From Planctomycetota bacterium (lineage in GTDB: Bacteria > Planctomycetota > Planctomycetia > Pirellulales > Pirellulaceae): a DNA stretch of 64,000 nt. This document shows, one piece after another, positions 29,018 through 37,141 of the stretch. Each line of letters starts with the position of its first letter. Positions within the stretch are counted from its first letter, which is position 1. Location of the stretch: contig VGZA01000002.1 in NCBI GenBank assembly GCA_016872775.1, forward strand, positions 142,531 through 206,530. Reading direction: 5' to 3'. Both the position numbers and the translations under genes were made by a program. The notes under the pieces are model-generated. The model was not told where the DNA came from. It saw only the letters and a program-made list of their open reading frames with translations, and did no database searches.

Positions 29018-30586
29018 GTGCCCGCATTCAGAAAAGCCCGTGTGAAACCGCAGGAGACGTCGGGAGGCCGCCGACGCCGAAAACAGGCCGCGGCAAGCTG
29101 CTGTTTTCTATGGATACTCGTGGTCGGGTCGACCGCGGTACCCTTGGCGCTACAGGCCCACACTCCGCCCTCGATCGATTCTGAAGCGACCTACCGGCGC
29201 CTCGAACAACAAGATGCGGAGATTCAGTGGTTGCGTTCACGGATCTCCGAACTGACGGAACTGACGACCGCTCCCGCGACCCAAGCCCCCGCACTCCAGC
29301 GACTGCCGATTCCGTCGCAGTTTACTTCGTCCGCGGCCAGTGAAATCGATGCGCTGAAGGGTCGCCTCGCGGCGGTCGAGGAACTGCAGGCCGCCGCAAA
29401 ATCGGACAAACCACCCGGCGACGGTTGGGTCGACGTCTCCAACGAAAAGTGGACCGTCAAACTGGGTGGGCATGTCCAGATGGACTACGTCACCTGGGCA
29501 AACGCCGATCCCGCCATCGCCGATTCGCAAAACTACTTCAACTTCCGCCGCCTGCGACTGGTTGCCGACGGAACCGGTTATGCACAGTTCGATTTCCGCC
29601 TGCAAATGACGCTCGAACCGGGTCAAGGCTCCAACACCAGCCCGTTTGGCTCTCCCGATGTCAAGGACGCTTATCTGTCGATGAACGAGATTCCCTGGAT
29701 CGGTCGGTTCCGTATCGGGAATTTCTTTGTCCCGTTCAGCCTGGAGCAGGTCACGAACGATACGAACAACATGTTTCTTGAACGGTCGATTCCGACCCAG
29801 GGTATTTTCGCCGCCGACCGCGAAGTCGGAATGGCCATCTACAATTGCACGGACGATCAGAACATCTCCTGGTCCGGTGGCCTGTTCTTCGACGACATTA
29901 ATGACACGATCAAGACCCGCTTTGACGACAACCAGGGGTATCGCTTGAGCGGTCGTCTCGTATGGCTCCCCTACTACGACGAATCGTCCGATGGCCGATT
30001 CCTCTTACACACCGCCATCGGAGTTCTGCATACCGACGACCAGGACAACAGCGTTCGCTTTCGTGCCCGCCCCCAAGTGCAGCGCGGCCCCCTACTCATT
30101 GATAGCGGAAATCTTCCCGCCGACTCGTACACCACCGGGAACCTCGAGTTGGCTGTCGTCTGGGGACGCGTCACCGTCCAGCACGAAGCGTTTCTCTCGA
30201 ATGTGAACATGCTTTCGGGTCCGTCGGTGCACGTCGGCGGTGCCTATGCCCACGTCAGCTACTTCTTGACGGGCGAGAATCGAATCTACGAGCGGTTTGG
30301 ACAGCATGGAGCCCAATTCGTGCGAAACAAACCGTATACGAATTTCTTTGCGGTACCCGGCTACACGGGATGGGGCGCGTGGGAAGCGAAGGCCCGCTGG
30401 TCGTACCTCGACCTGACCGAAACCAATCGCGGGCAGTACAACGATCTGACCGTGGGCTTTAATTGGTATTGGTCCGACCGCACCCGAATCATGTTCGATT
30501 GGATCCATCCCCTCACGAGTTCCGGAACCGTGTTCGGATCGACCGAGTCCGACCTGATCGCCATGCGGTTCGACGTGAACTGGTAG
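29018..30586 (+). CDS. OprO/OprP-type outer-membrane porin
   Basis: Outer-membrane beta-barrel porin of the phosphate-selective OprO/OprP group, 522 aa, from GTG 29018 with GGGGAGG upstream. A basic N-terminus and hydrophobic stretch (CCFLWILVVGSTAVPLAL) form the signal peptide. A short coiled coil follows (YRRLEQQDAEIQWLRSRISE, about residues 57-80), as in trimeric or peptidoglycan-contacting porins. The barrel begins near WTVKLGGHVQMDYVTW and carries FRLQMTLEPG, RIGNFFVPFSLEQ and the penultimate strand block NDLTVGFNWYWSDRTRIMF. It ends in an aromatic-terminal strand with C-terminal Trp (MRFDVNW), typical for BAM recognition. Substrate selectivity cannot be read directly. Confidence 0.88.
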   Translation: MPAFRKARVKPQETSGGRRRRKQAAASCCFLWILVVGSTAVPLALQAHTPPSIDSEATYRRLEQQDAEIQWLRSRISELTELTTAPATQAPALQRLPIPSQFTSSAASEIDALKGRLAAVEELQAAAKSDKPPGDGWVDVSNEKWTVKLGGHVQMDYVTWANADPAIADSQNYFNFRRLRLVADGTGYAQFDFRLQMTLEPGQGSNTSPFGSPDVKDAYLSMNEIPWIGRFRIGNFFVPFSLEQVTNDTNNMFLERSIPTQGIFAADREVGMAIYNCTDDQNISWSGGLFFDDINDTIKTRFDDNQGYRLSGRLVWLPYYDESSDGRFLLHTAIGVLHTDDQDNSVRFRARPQVQRGPLLIDSGNLPADSYTTGNLELAVVWGRVTVQHEAFLSNVNMLSGPSVHVGGAYAHVSYFLTGENRIYERFGQHGAQFVRNKPYTNFFAVPGYTGWGAWEAKARWSYLDLTETNRGQYNDLTVGFNWYWSDRTRIMFDWIHPLTSSGTVFGSTESDLIAMRFDVNW

Positions 30587-30587
30587 T

Positions 30588-30653
30588 TACCCAGGGCTTC
30601 GCCGGAGTACCGGCTGCGCCCTGGTCTTACCTACGGCCGCCGCTTCGCGGCTG
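30588..30653. repeat. GC-rich hairpin repeat at porin / amidotransferase junction
   Basis: The sequence starting ACCCAGGGCTTCGCC and continuing to CTGCGCCCTGG, then CCGCCGCTTCGCGGC, forms two adjacent hairpins directly after the porin stop. The second runs into the 3' end of the amidotransferase gene and encodes its last residues (SAAKRRP). It looks like an intergenic REP-type repeat that has been captured by a coding end. Confidence 0.55.
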
Positions 30654-31911
30654 AAAAACTCCATTCCCGCGCGACGCGCAAGAAGTTGCCCATGATCTGC
30701 TTCGACGTCTCCAGCGTCTCCTGGTAGGTCTCCATGTGGAACTGGGCCGAGTAGATCGGGAATTCACCGGCGCGCAGGCACTGGTTCACCGTGAGCGATC
30801 CAGGCCCCTTGGTCACAAGTCGATGCCAGCCCTTGGGCAGATGGTCGATCTGCCCGATATGGGATTCGTGGATCTCAAAAACCTCCGGGACGCCGTCAAA
30901 GACCGAGTCGTGACGCTCGATCGTCAGTTTGTATTTCCCCCGTTCGCCGATGGACTTGGAATAATCGCCGCACGACGCATCGCCCGTATGACCGATATGC
31001 GAGTAGATTGGCGAGAGCGGCGCGCCGGGTTTGCGGCAGCGCGGGCAGTCCCAGGGCTGATCGACACCAACCTCCTCAAGGATCGCGAACACCTGCGCTC
31101 CACCGCAGGCACCCCACATCGGCAGTTGGCGGGACTTGAGTACCGCCTGCACGCCCCGCCATGGTTCGCGGCTGCGCTGACACCACTCCAGAAAACTCCC
31201 GGAAAAAAAGGCGCAGAGCGGCCGTGGCTCCGCCGAAACGAAATCCGGATCAAAGTCGCCGTGCCACAGGTGCTGCGCCGGCAGGTTTTCCCAGCCAGCG
31301 CATTGCCGAGCGAGTTGGACGAAAGGCATCGCCACGCTCGTATTGTCGGGATCTTCCAGGGAACCGACCGCCACAATCCAATCGTCAAACGGAATCGCTG
31401 CATCCACGGTCGGATAAAACTCCACCTCGCGCAACGCCGGCGCCGCGCCATACGCCAGGTTGACCATCAAACGGATGTACTTTGTGGTCACCGACTCCCT
31501 CAGTCGGTGAATACGAAACAGCCGCGTCTCCTTGCGAACGATCGTCTCCGGTAACGTGATCCAGGTTCGACCATCGTCGCTGATCTGCCACGAGTAATTC
31601 CGCGGCGCGTTCTTCAGAAGATGTTCGTCGTCGCTGTTGATCTGCAGGATGGAGCCGATCGCCGTCGGTTCAGCAAACTCGACCTGCCAGAACGATCCAT
31701 ACTTCTGAGTGCCGGTCCAGAGCGAATCGGCTTTGATTGAAAAGCGGTCGCCGTCGAGCGGTCCGGCGACAGACGACTGCTCCGAAACTCCGGACGCCGT
31801 GGTCTTCGGTTCCTCGGCGTTCAGCGGACCACTGGCCCGACTCCACGCCACCAACCACAACAAGCAATGCCCTGCAACGACCCGAGCCGTGATCAAGGAC
31901 ATGGTGATCAT
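30631..31911 (-). CDS. exported F5/8C-like domain plus class I glutamine amidotransferase-like protein
   Basis: A 426-aa protein from ATG 31911 (MITMSLITARVVAGHCLLW), which is chosen because it opens with a signal peptide; the frame extends upstream to 32013. Residues about 45-170 resemble an F5/8 type C (discoidin) domain (YGSFWQVEFAEP; YSWQISDDGRTW; YIRLMVN). About 175-415 resemble a class I glutamine amidotransferase: MWGACGGAQVFAIL carries the nucleophile Cys and AQFHMETYQE the His-x-Glu of the triad. Export of a GATase fold with a carbohydrate-binding-like domain is unusual outside planctomycetes, so a peptidase or sugar-related role is more likely than ammonia channelling. The C-terminus is encoded by a repeat. 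Confidence 0.75.
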   Translation of the reverse strand: MITMSLITARVVAGHCLLWLVAWSRASGPLNAEEPKTTASGVSEQSSVAGPLDGDRFSIKADSLWTGTQKYGSFWQVEFAEPTAIGSILQINSDDEHLLKNAPRNYSWQISDDGRTWITLPETIVRKETRLFRIHRLRESVTTKYIRLMVNLAYGAAPALREVEFYPTVDAAIPFDDWIVAVGSLEDPDNTSVAMPFVQLARQCAGWENLPAQHLWHGDFDPDFVSAEPRPLCAFFSGSFLEWCQRSREPWRGVQAVLKSRQLPMWGACGGAQVFAILEEVGVDQPWDCPRCRKPGAPLSPIYSHIGHTGDASCGDYSKSIGERGKYKLTIERHDSVFDGVPEVFEIHESHIGQIDHLPKGWHRLVTKGPGSLTVNQCLRAGEFPIYSAQFHMETYQETLETSKQIMGNFLRVAREWSFSAAKRRP

Positions 31912-32009
31912 CTCCCAGTTTGAAATTTGCCGTCCGCTTCGAAAGGATTCTACCTGGACAAAGTAGCGAGTCATGGTGGCCGGTGCCAGTCGGAAACGAC
32001 CGCGACAGC

Positions 32010-32480
32010 TCAATCAAGCGGCATTGCGTTTGGAGCTCGAGCCTTGCATGAGAGCCGTCGTCGTTCTGCCGCCGGACTAAGCCGCACCCAGCGAAAGTGC
32101 GACATCGTGATCAGTTTCGTCGCGCCGCTGACGACGGAAAGCAGCAACAATGGCCAGCCCGATTGTGTGCCCATCGCCTGGGCAAACGCGATGGTCGATA
32201 TGTCTTTCGCCAGAAAGAACTGGTGGAATCGGAGTGACACACCGCCCGTCATCCCAGTCCGGCGAATCAAGACGACCTGATGCAGGTACCCCTGCGCCAT
32301 GATCAGAGTCACTCCGACGATCAGTGTGGCGGGAAACGGCCGCAGCGTTTGCGCCAATTCCGGCCTAGCGAGCAGGAGCAGCGCGGTCCCGGCAAGCATG
32401 TCGGCACAAGCATTGAGAAGCCTCCTGGCCCAGGACCTGATTTCGATCCACGGACGAACATCCCGCCTCTCGTCCCGCAC
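32010..32480 (-). CDS. small multi-pass membrane protein, unknown
   Basis: A 156-aa open frame not recognised as a known family. It has a basic N-terminus, then hydrophobic segments near ADMLAGTALLLLA, PATLIVGVTLIMAQGYL and WPLLLLSVVSGATKLITM. The motif VSLRFHQFFLAKDISTIAFAQAM lies between the last two. A basic tail ends the protein. It overlaps by 4 bp the longest possible start of the amidotransferase gene. An open frame on the opposite strand lacks such organisation. Confidence 0.5.
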   Translation of the reverse strand: MRDERRDVRPWIEIRSWARRLLNACADMLAGTALLLLARPELAQTLRPFPATLIVGVTLIMAQGYLHQVVLIRRTGMTGGVSLRFHQFFLAKDISTIAFAQAMGTQSGWPLLLLSVVSGATKLITMSHFRWVRLSPAAERRRLSCKARAPNAMPLD

Positions 32481-32596
32481 TCTTATTTATCCAACCGCGC
32501 GAGCGATCCGCCGGCTAGAATCGTTCGCGGCCGCCTCCGATGGCATGCTTCTGCGCGAACGGAAAAAAACTGCAATGAAGTCCTGGCGCGCCAGAA

Positions 32597-32890
32597 TCAC
32601 GTGGAATCGTCTCGCGTTGAATTTTCTTTGCGATATGCGAGGTGCTTTTCGAGGACCTGGCGGTATTCACTGACATCCACATCGCGCTCGCAACAGGTCA
32701 ACATCAACACGCCGTCGGAGCGGAAATTACCGTCCCATTCGATCACGCGCTCATCGGGCCACGCCGGGTAGTATCCCGCGAGGTGCTCGTCGGTCAGTCG
32801 CGCGAAGTAGGCCCGCAGACTCACGTCGGTTTCGTCCAGCGGTCCGTCTCCGGGCAGGCGTTCGAAGTTGAATGCGACTTGTTCGGTCAT
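32597..32890 (-). CDS. small conserved-looking hypothetical protein
   Basis: A 97-aa acidic soluble protein that I do not recognise. It has a balanced composition and no signal or membrane helix (VAFNFERLPGDGPLDETDVS; YPAWPDERVIEWDG; RYRQVLEKHL-type C-terminal helix). It begins 17 bp after the stop of the hexaheme cytochrome gene, so it is probably the third gene of an amidohydrolase / cytochrome operon. Confidence 0.6.
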   Translation of the reverse strand: MTEQVAFNFERLPGDGPLDETDVSLRAYFARLTDEHLAGYYPAWPDERVIEWDGNFRSDGVLMLTCCERDVDVSEYRQVLEKHLAYRKENSTRDDST

Positions 32891-32907
32891 CGATTTCGGC
32901 TCCTAAG

Positions 32908-33927
32908 TCAATAGCCACAGGCCTGGCTGTGAATCGAGAAGGGCTTTAGCGTTCGTTTGGGGCCCTGGGCGTGATGGCAGTTCAAGCAAAGACCGCTCTT
33001 GGCAACGCGACGGTGTTTCCTGCTGGAATTGTTGTGGACGTCGTGACAATTCAGGCAGGTCACTTCCTCTTTGCCAAACAACACGACGTCCCGCACATTC
33101 TCCACAACGTGTCGATCCGCCGTACTCAAGCTGTCGACCGCGGAATCCGAGAAGTCGACCGCGAAGTCGCGAAACAGGTTGTCCCCCGCCACAAAGTTGT
33201 TCGGGAAGGGACGTCCGGTGCTCCGCGACTTGCCAATTCGAACGTGGCATTGGGCGCAAATGGAAATCACCTCGCGCGCTTCCGCCATTCGTCGCGGGGC
33301 CAGAGGGACAAGCTCGGGATTCGTGGCATGTTCCGGGACGACATTGCCGTGGCAGACGTAGCAGTCCAGCGACACGGCCGAAAACGCCTGCTCATCCGCG
33401 GTCACGGCGGTCGCGTGGCATCCGGCGCACGAAGTTCCGAATTGATCCGCGTCCCAGTACGGGCGATTCGCGGACAACAGCCGCCCGGGCTGCTCTTCCC
33501 GCGGCGGAATCCACGCTGTGGACAACAGCTCCAGCTTGCCGTAGGCTGTGGCCGGTTTCAAAAACCGCTGCCGCCACGAACCACCGACGACGAATCGGAT
33601 CTCCTCCGCCAGTTCTTTGCCGGGCGACTGCCGCAATGCATCCAGGGCTGGAGATTGTTCCTCAACGTCCCGAATCGTTCGAGCGTGTCGATTGGCACCC
33701 CACGTTGGACCGATCTTCAGCCGATGACAAAAAAGGCACTCGTCCCCCGTCGTGTAAGCGGGGACGGGCCGGCCCACGTGATCCTCACCCCAGGCCGCCG
33801 GATCGAGCCGTCGCGGCGCATCGGACTCCGACCAGACCAAGCACGACAAGGCCGGCACTCCCATTACCAGCGCGGCCATTGTCCATAAGGTGAACGGTAT
33901 TGGCGGGCGAAAGCGAGACTCAGACAT
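32908..33927 (-). CDS. multiheme cytochrome c (six CXXCH motifs)
   Basis: A 339-aa exported c-type cytochrome. ATG 33927 (MSESRF) gives a hydrophobic signal or anchor at about residues 10-33. Six heme-binding motifs are visible in order: CLFCH, CAGCH, CYVCH, CAQCH, CLNCH and CLNCH. The protein ends HSQACGY, with a terminal Cys and His that may serve as extra ligands. The start overlaps the stop of the upstream amidohydrolase gene by 8 bp, so translation is probably coupled. The arrangement suggests periplasmic electron transfer linked to that hydrolase. The partner and redox reaction are unknown. Confidence 0.88.
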   Translation of the reverse strand: MSESRFRPPIPFTLWTMAALVMGVPALSCLVWSESDAPRRLDPAAWGEDHVGRPVPAYTTGDECLFCHRLKIGPTWGANRHARTIRDVEEQSPALDALRQSPGKELAEEIRFVVGGSWRQRFLKPATAYGKLELLSTAWIPPREEQPGRLLSANRPYWDADQFGTSCAGCHATAVTADEQAFSAVSLDCYVCHGNVVPEHATNPELVPLAPRRMAEAREVISICAQCHVRIGKSRSTGRPFPNNFVAGDNLFRDFAVDFSDSAVDSLSTADRHVVENVRDVVLFGKEEVTCLNCHDVHNNSSRKHRRVAKSGLCLNCHHAQGPKRTLKPFSIHSQACGY

Positions 33928-35440
33928 TCTGACGCACCCAACCGTAGGCGGCATTGTCGCGCATTCCGCCGTTTTCCAGATAGGTCATTTTGAGCTTGCT
34001 CAACGCGTCGTCAGGCAAGGCGTTGCGTTGCGCCTGCAAATCAATTCCGTAGATCTTTGCCGCGTTGAGGCCGAAAATCTTCGCCTTGTCGTCTTTGGTC
34101 AGTTTGCTGTAACCAAATTTCTCGCAGAGCTCGTCGCTGATCTGAAACCGCTTCATCAGGTCAATGACCCACTGCGGCGATCCCCACCAGAGGCAATCCG
34201 TACCCCACAACACATGATCGACACCGTAGTATTTTACATTTTTGCCGATCAAGTGCATGCACATCTCCGGGTGCGCGATTGCCAGGCTGCCAAAGGCCGA
34301 ACCGATCTCACAATAGACATTGTCAATGTCGGGATTGCGCTGCTTGATCTTCATCAGCACGTCGTGCCAGGCAAAGTCACCGGTCGTCGGATCGAAGTAT
34401 CCCTTCTCGGTGAACTGCGGCTCGCCCGGCCCATGCTTCATCGCGGAATGATAAATGATGAAGGTGATATCCGGATGGTCCTTGGCGGCCTTTTCCACGT
34501 CGGCCGGATTGGCAAGGTGTCCGAGGGTGCGCGATTGCGAAGCGTAGCCCTTATGGACGCTAAAAATCTTCAGGCCTAATCGCTTCGACTGCTCGTAGAA
34601 AGGATACGTCAACTTCTCGTCGTCCAGCTTGAACCCGTTGCCCGATCGTCCCGGGTCGGTATGGCAGTACCATTTCCAGGAGTCGATCTTGTACAACTTG
34701 ACTTCCCGCTCCATTTGCTCAAAGAGAGCGGCCTGGTCGGGTACATTGTTCTTCCTGTCCCAATAGTGATTGGGAGCACAGTTGCCTTGGGCCAGGGCCC
34801 TCTGGCAGCCGGCCAGCTGGTTGATCTCCTGCCTCCGCTCCGCCATGACCCAGCTCGGTAGAATCTTCCCCTCAATGCCAGGTGTACGAGCCTCGCGTTC
34901 CAGCACTTTTCCCGCAGCGTCTCGGGTGATCTCCTTGCCCGGTACCCCGGAGATCACAAGCATGCTGGTCTCGCTGTCGAAGTACATCTCCTTGAGGAAA
35001 TTCTGAAACGAGTACGATTCGGGATCCTCCTTCAACTTGAACCCCATGTTGCGAAAGAACTCGGCGCCGCGGATTCCCAGCGGCAAGCCGTTGGTGAAAT
35101 GCGCTTGCACATCGATAATGAAGTACTCGCCTTTGGGCCATTTCTCCTCCGCCGCCTTGGGCTCGAGAGTCTCGTCCTCGGCAACGTCCCAATAATTGCC
35201 GTAGACTCTGTTCTGGGCAAGAAAGGCGGCCGCCAATCCCATCGAGCTCGCCAGGTAGGTCCGCCGGTCGATGCCCAACTTCCGCGAATTGTCGTCGGCC
35301 ATCTGGCCGATCAGCCGCTCCACCTGCTGCTGCGCGGCGTTTTGCGGGCGTGGAATGAACTCCTCGTTGGAAACCACTTGGGTGGGCATCGGAGAGTCCA
35401 CACCTTGCGCTCGATCACGCTGCCACTTTGGGACCCACAT
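33920..35440 (-). CDS. exported amidohydrolase-related protein (amidohydrolase 2-like)
   Basis: A 506-aa TIM-barrel hydrolase-like protein from ATG 35440, with AAAGGAG about 8 nt upstream. A leader of about 55 residues precedes a Tat-like patch ([18 protein letters not shown]). The barrel starts [15 protein letters not shown]: the first metal-binding His-x-His of the family reads Gln-x-His here. Later marks are [34 protein letters not shown] and [14 protein letters not shown] with the conserved metal Asp. It resembles the amidohydrolase 2 group (decarboxylase-like). The altered first motif may mean different metal content. It overlaps the cytochrome gene by 8 bp. Confidence 0.85.
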   Translation of the reverse strand: MWVPKWQRDRAQGVDSPMPTQVVSNEEFIPRPQNAAQQQVERLIGQMADDNSRKLGIDRRTYLASSMGLAAAFLAQNRVYGNYWDVAEDETLEPKAAEEKWPKGEYFIIDVQAHFTNGLPLGIRGAEFFRNMGFKLKEDPESYSFQNFLKEMYFDSETSMLVISGVPGKEITRDAAGKVLEREARTPGIEGKILPSWVMAERRQEINQLAGCQRALAQGNCAPNHYWDRKNNVPDQAALFEQMEREVKLYKIDSWKWYCHTDPGRSGNGFKLDDEKLTYPFYEQSKRLGLKIFSVHKGYASQSRTLGHLANPADVEKAAKDHPDITFIIYHSAMKHGPGEPQFTEKGYFDPTTGDFAWHDVLMKIKQRNPDIDNVYCEIGSAFGSLAIAHPEMCMHLIGKNVKYYGVDHVLWGTDCLWWGSPQWVIDLMKRFQISDELCEKFGYSKLTKDDKAKIFGLNAAKIYGIDLQAQRNALPDDALSKLKMTYLENGGMRDNAAYGWVRQNV

Positions 35441-35727
35441 ACAATTCTCCTTTCGTTATCGCGATGTTGACGTTGGACTACCGTGCCCACCAGTGGGAAT
35501 CTCCACATTGTCTGCGACACGCCACCTGCTCCCCGGTGACGGCTGCGGGCATTTTCGCCACACGGCGCAACCGGAAGTGGAATCGTGTCGTTCTGATTAT
35601 TGGCATCCGCTCCGGCCCCGTGGAAGGCGCCTAGGCGATGGGAACGGTCGATCGTCGGTTTCCAGGCAACCTCGAGGGGGCAAATAGGGGCCACGCCCGA
35701 CCTGCCAACCTCACGATCGACCTTGCC

Positions 35728-36204
35728 CTATTCCATGACGTGGGCAGTTCCGAGCGGCGACAAAGACGACCAGACCATCCAAAGCACCAAAGCCCCACGC
35801 AGGCTCCAGGCCGCTGTCCGCAGACCGTTGGTCCAGACAAGGCGATGATGGACTGCCGGATCGAAGCCCCAAGATAGAATCTTGTGGCAAGGCACCTGAA
35901 CCATCGCGGTGGATAAACAGATGCAGCCCAAGAGAGCTACACCAGTCCATAGAAACCACACTGCGATCGTCGAAGGACGAAAAAGCAAGAGCAGCAGCGC
36001 CGTTGCCGCTTCGATCAGCATGGGCGACGCAACGACAAGCGTGATTCGCTTGGAATGTCGCCGCGCGTAGTCCGAAAACTGTTCGTTTCCAACACTCGCA
36101 AAAAGCGGGTAGTGCACGACCTGCATGATCCAAATCAAACCAAGCATGTAGAACGTTGTCGCCAAGTGGGACACGAACAGTACGCGAATAAACAGGCCGT
36201 ACAT
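35728..36204 (-). CDS. four-helix membrane protein, unknown
   Basis: A 158-aa integral membrane protein from ATG 36204; the frame extends upstream without sense. Four hydrophobic helices are visible: LFVSHLATTFYMLGLIWIMQ, TLVVASPMLIEAATALLLLL, AVWFLWTGVALLGCICL and a last one near ALVLWMVWSSL. Conserved-looking polar parts are VHYPLFASVG and VPCHKILSWGF. It is the last gene of a three-gene operon with a membrane-SRPBCC fusion and an SDR-DUF2867 protein. Topology resembles DUF1772/DUF4149-type proteins, but I cannot assign a family. Confidence 0.7.
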   Translation of the reverse strand: MYGLFIRVLFVSHLATTFYMLGLIWIMQVVHYPLFASVGNEQFSDYARRHSKRITLVVASPMLIEAATALLLLLFRPSTIAVWFLWTGVALLGCICLSTAMVQVPCHKILSWGFDPAVHHRLVWTNGLRTAAWSLRGALVLWMVWSSLSPLGTAHVME

Positions 36205-36226
36205 TCCGGTTCTAACCTTTCCTCGA

Positions 36227-37141
36227 TCAAATCCGATTCTGCCATTCTCCAGACTCGAGCAAGGTCCGTGTTTTCTCATGACGATAGGCGAACATCGCTT
36301 CCAGCTTGCGGTGGACCAGCCAGCTGCCGAGCAGGCGCCCGAGCCGACCGAAAGGAAGCGCGTATTCCACTTCGTCCTGCAACAGAGTTCCACCCTGGCC
36401 ATCATCGAGGAAACAATGGCGGTGGTACCAATGTGCAAACGGGCCCGATTCCTGGCGATCTGCAAAAAGATGCGGTGGATCGTACTCGGTATGCACGGCG
36501 ATCCATTGAACTGGAATCGGTCCGACCCGCCCGCCGAGGACGACGCGACTGCCTGGCCGCAACGACCCGGCCGATTCGACAACCTTCATCCGTTCCCACG
36601 GCGGGATGAGATGCCGCAACGCATCCGGACTCTCGTGGAATCGGAAAACCAGATCCGGAGACGCTTGGATGGACGTTTGTCGGACGTACCATTGTCGACA
36701 ACGCTCGGGGATCGGCGACGGTGTTCTCGGGTGTCTTGCCGCATCCCGCAAAATCATCGCGAACGGAATCCACCACAGCAGATCGTTGGTCAGAATCGTC
36801 AATCCGAACAGGGGTGGAAACGTCCCGCGCAGCAGCGCTGCCAGGAATCCGATCGGGCCGAAAATCTTGCCAAGCAGACCGACGAAAACGATCGGCCAAT
36901 GCGTGCGGGAATCGCCGGCGGCGATGATGTAGCCGACCCCATAAACACCGACGATCATGCCCACACATTGCCAGATTTCAGGATAATTGATCCGCGCTGC
37001 GCCCGTGAGGTCAAAAAGAAAGTGAGGCATGGCAATCGCGAGCGATCCCCACACCAGGTTGTAGAGTCCCGCGGCCCAGAGCCAACCGCTCGCCCAAGAC
37101 GGCGTCGGTCCTTGGTCGGTAGAGAATCGGCTGACGCTCAC
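36227..37141 (-). CDS. membrane domain fused to SRPBCC (START-like) domain
   Basis: A 304-aa fusion from GTG 37141, whose GTG overlaps the TGA of the upstream SDR gene as GTGA, so translation is coupled. Residues about 15-145 hold four membrane helices (ASGWLWAAGLYNLVWGSLAI; MIVGVYGVGYIIAAG; WPIVFVGLLGKIFGPIGFLA; TNDLLWWIPFAMIL). About 152-304 form an SRPBCC/START-like ligand pocket (ASPDLVFRFHESPDALRHLI; GPFAHWYHRHCFLDD; LLQDEVEYALPFG). In other bacteria the SRPBCC protein is a separate neighbour of SDR-DUF2867 genes; fusion to a membrane domain is notable. A hydrophobic ligand is likely, but its identity is unknown. Confidence 0.8.
   Translation of the reverse strand: MSVSRFSTDQGPTPSWASGWLWAAGLYNLVWGSLAIAMPHFLFDLTGAARINYPEIWQCVGMIVGVYGVGYIIAAGDSRTHWPIVFVGLLGKIFGPIGFLAALLRGTFPPLFGLTILTNDLLWWIPFAMILRDAARHPRTPSPIPERCRQWYVRQTSIQASPDLVFRFHESPDALRHLIPPWERMKVVESAGSLRPGSRVVLGGRVGPIPVQWIAVHTEYDPPHLFADRQESGPFAHWYHRHCFLDDGQGGTLLQDEVEYALPFGRLGRLLGSWLVHRKLEAMFAYRHEKTRTLLESGEWQNRI

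Noticed and set aside
28527..29027. 166-codon minus-strand frame
   Set aside because: Arg/Pro/Ser-rich without signal or domain; it overlaps the porin start region.
32280..32771. 163-codon plus-strand frame
   Set aside because: Overlaps the membrane protein and small protein genes on the other strand, which have better composition.
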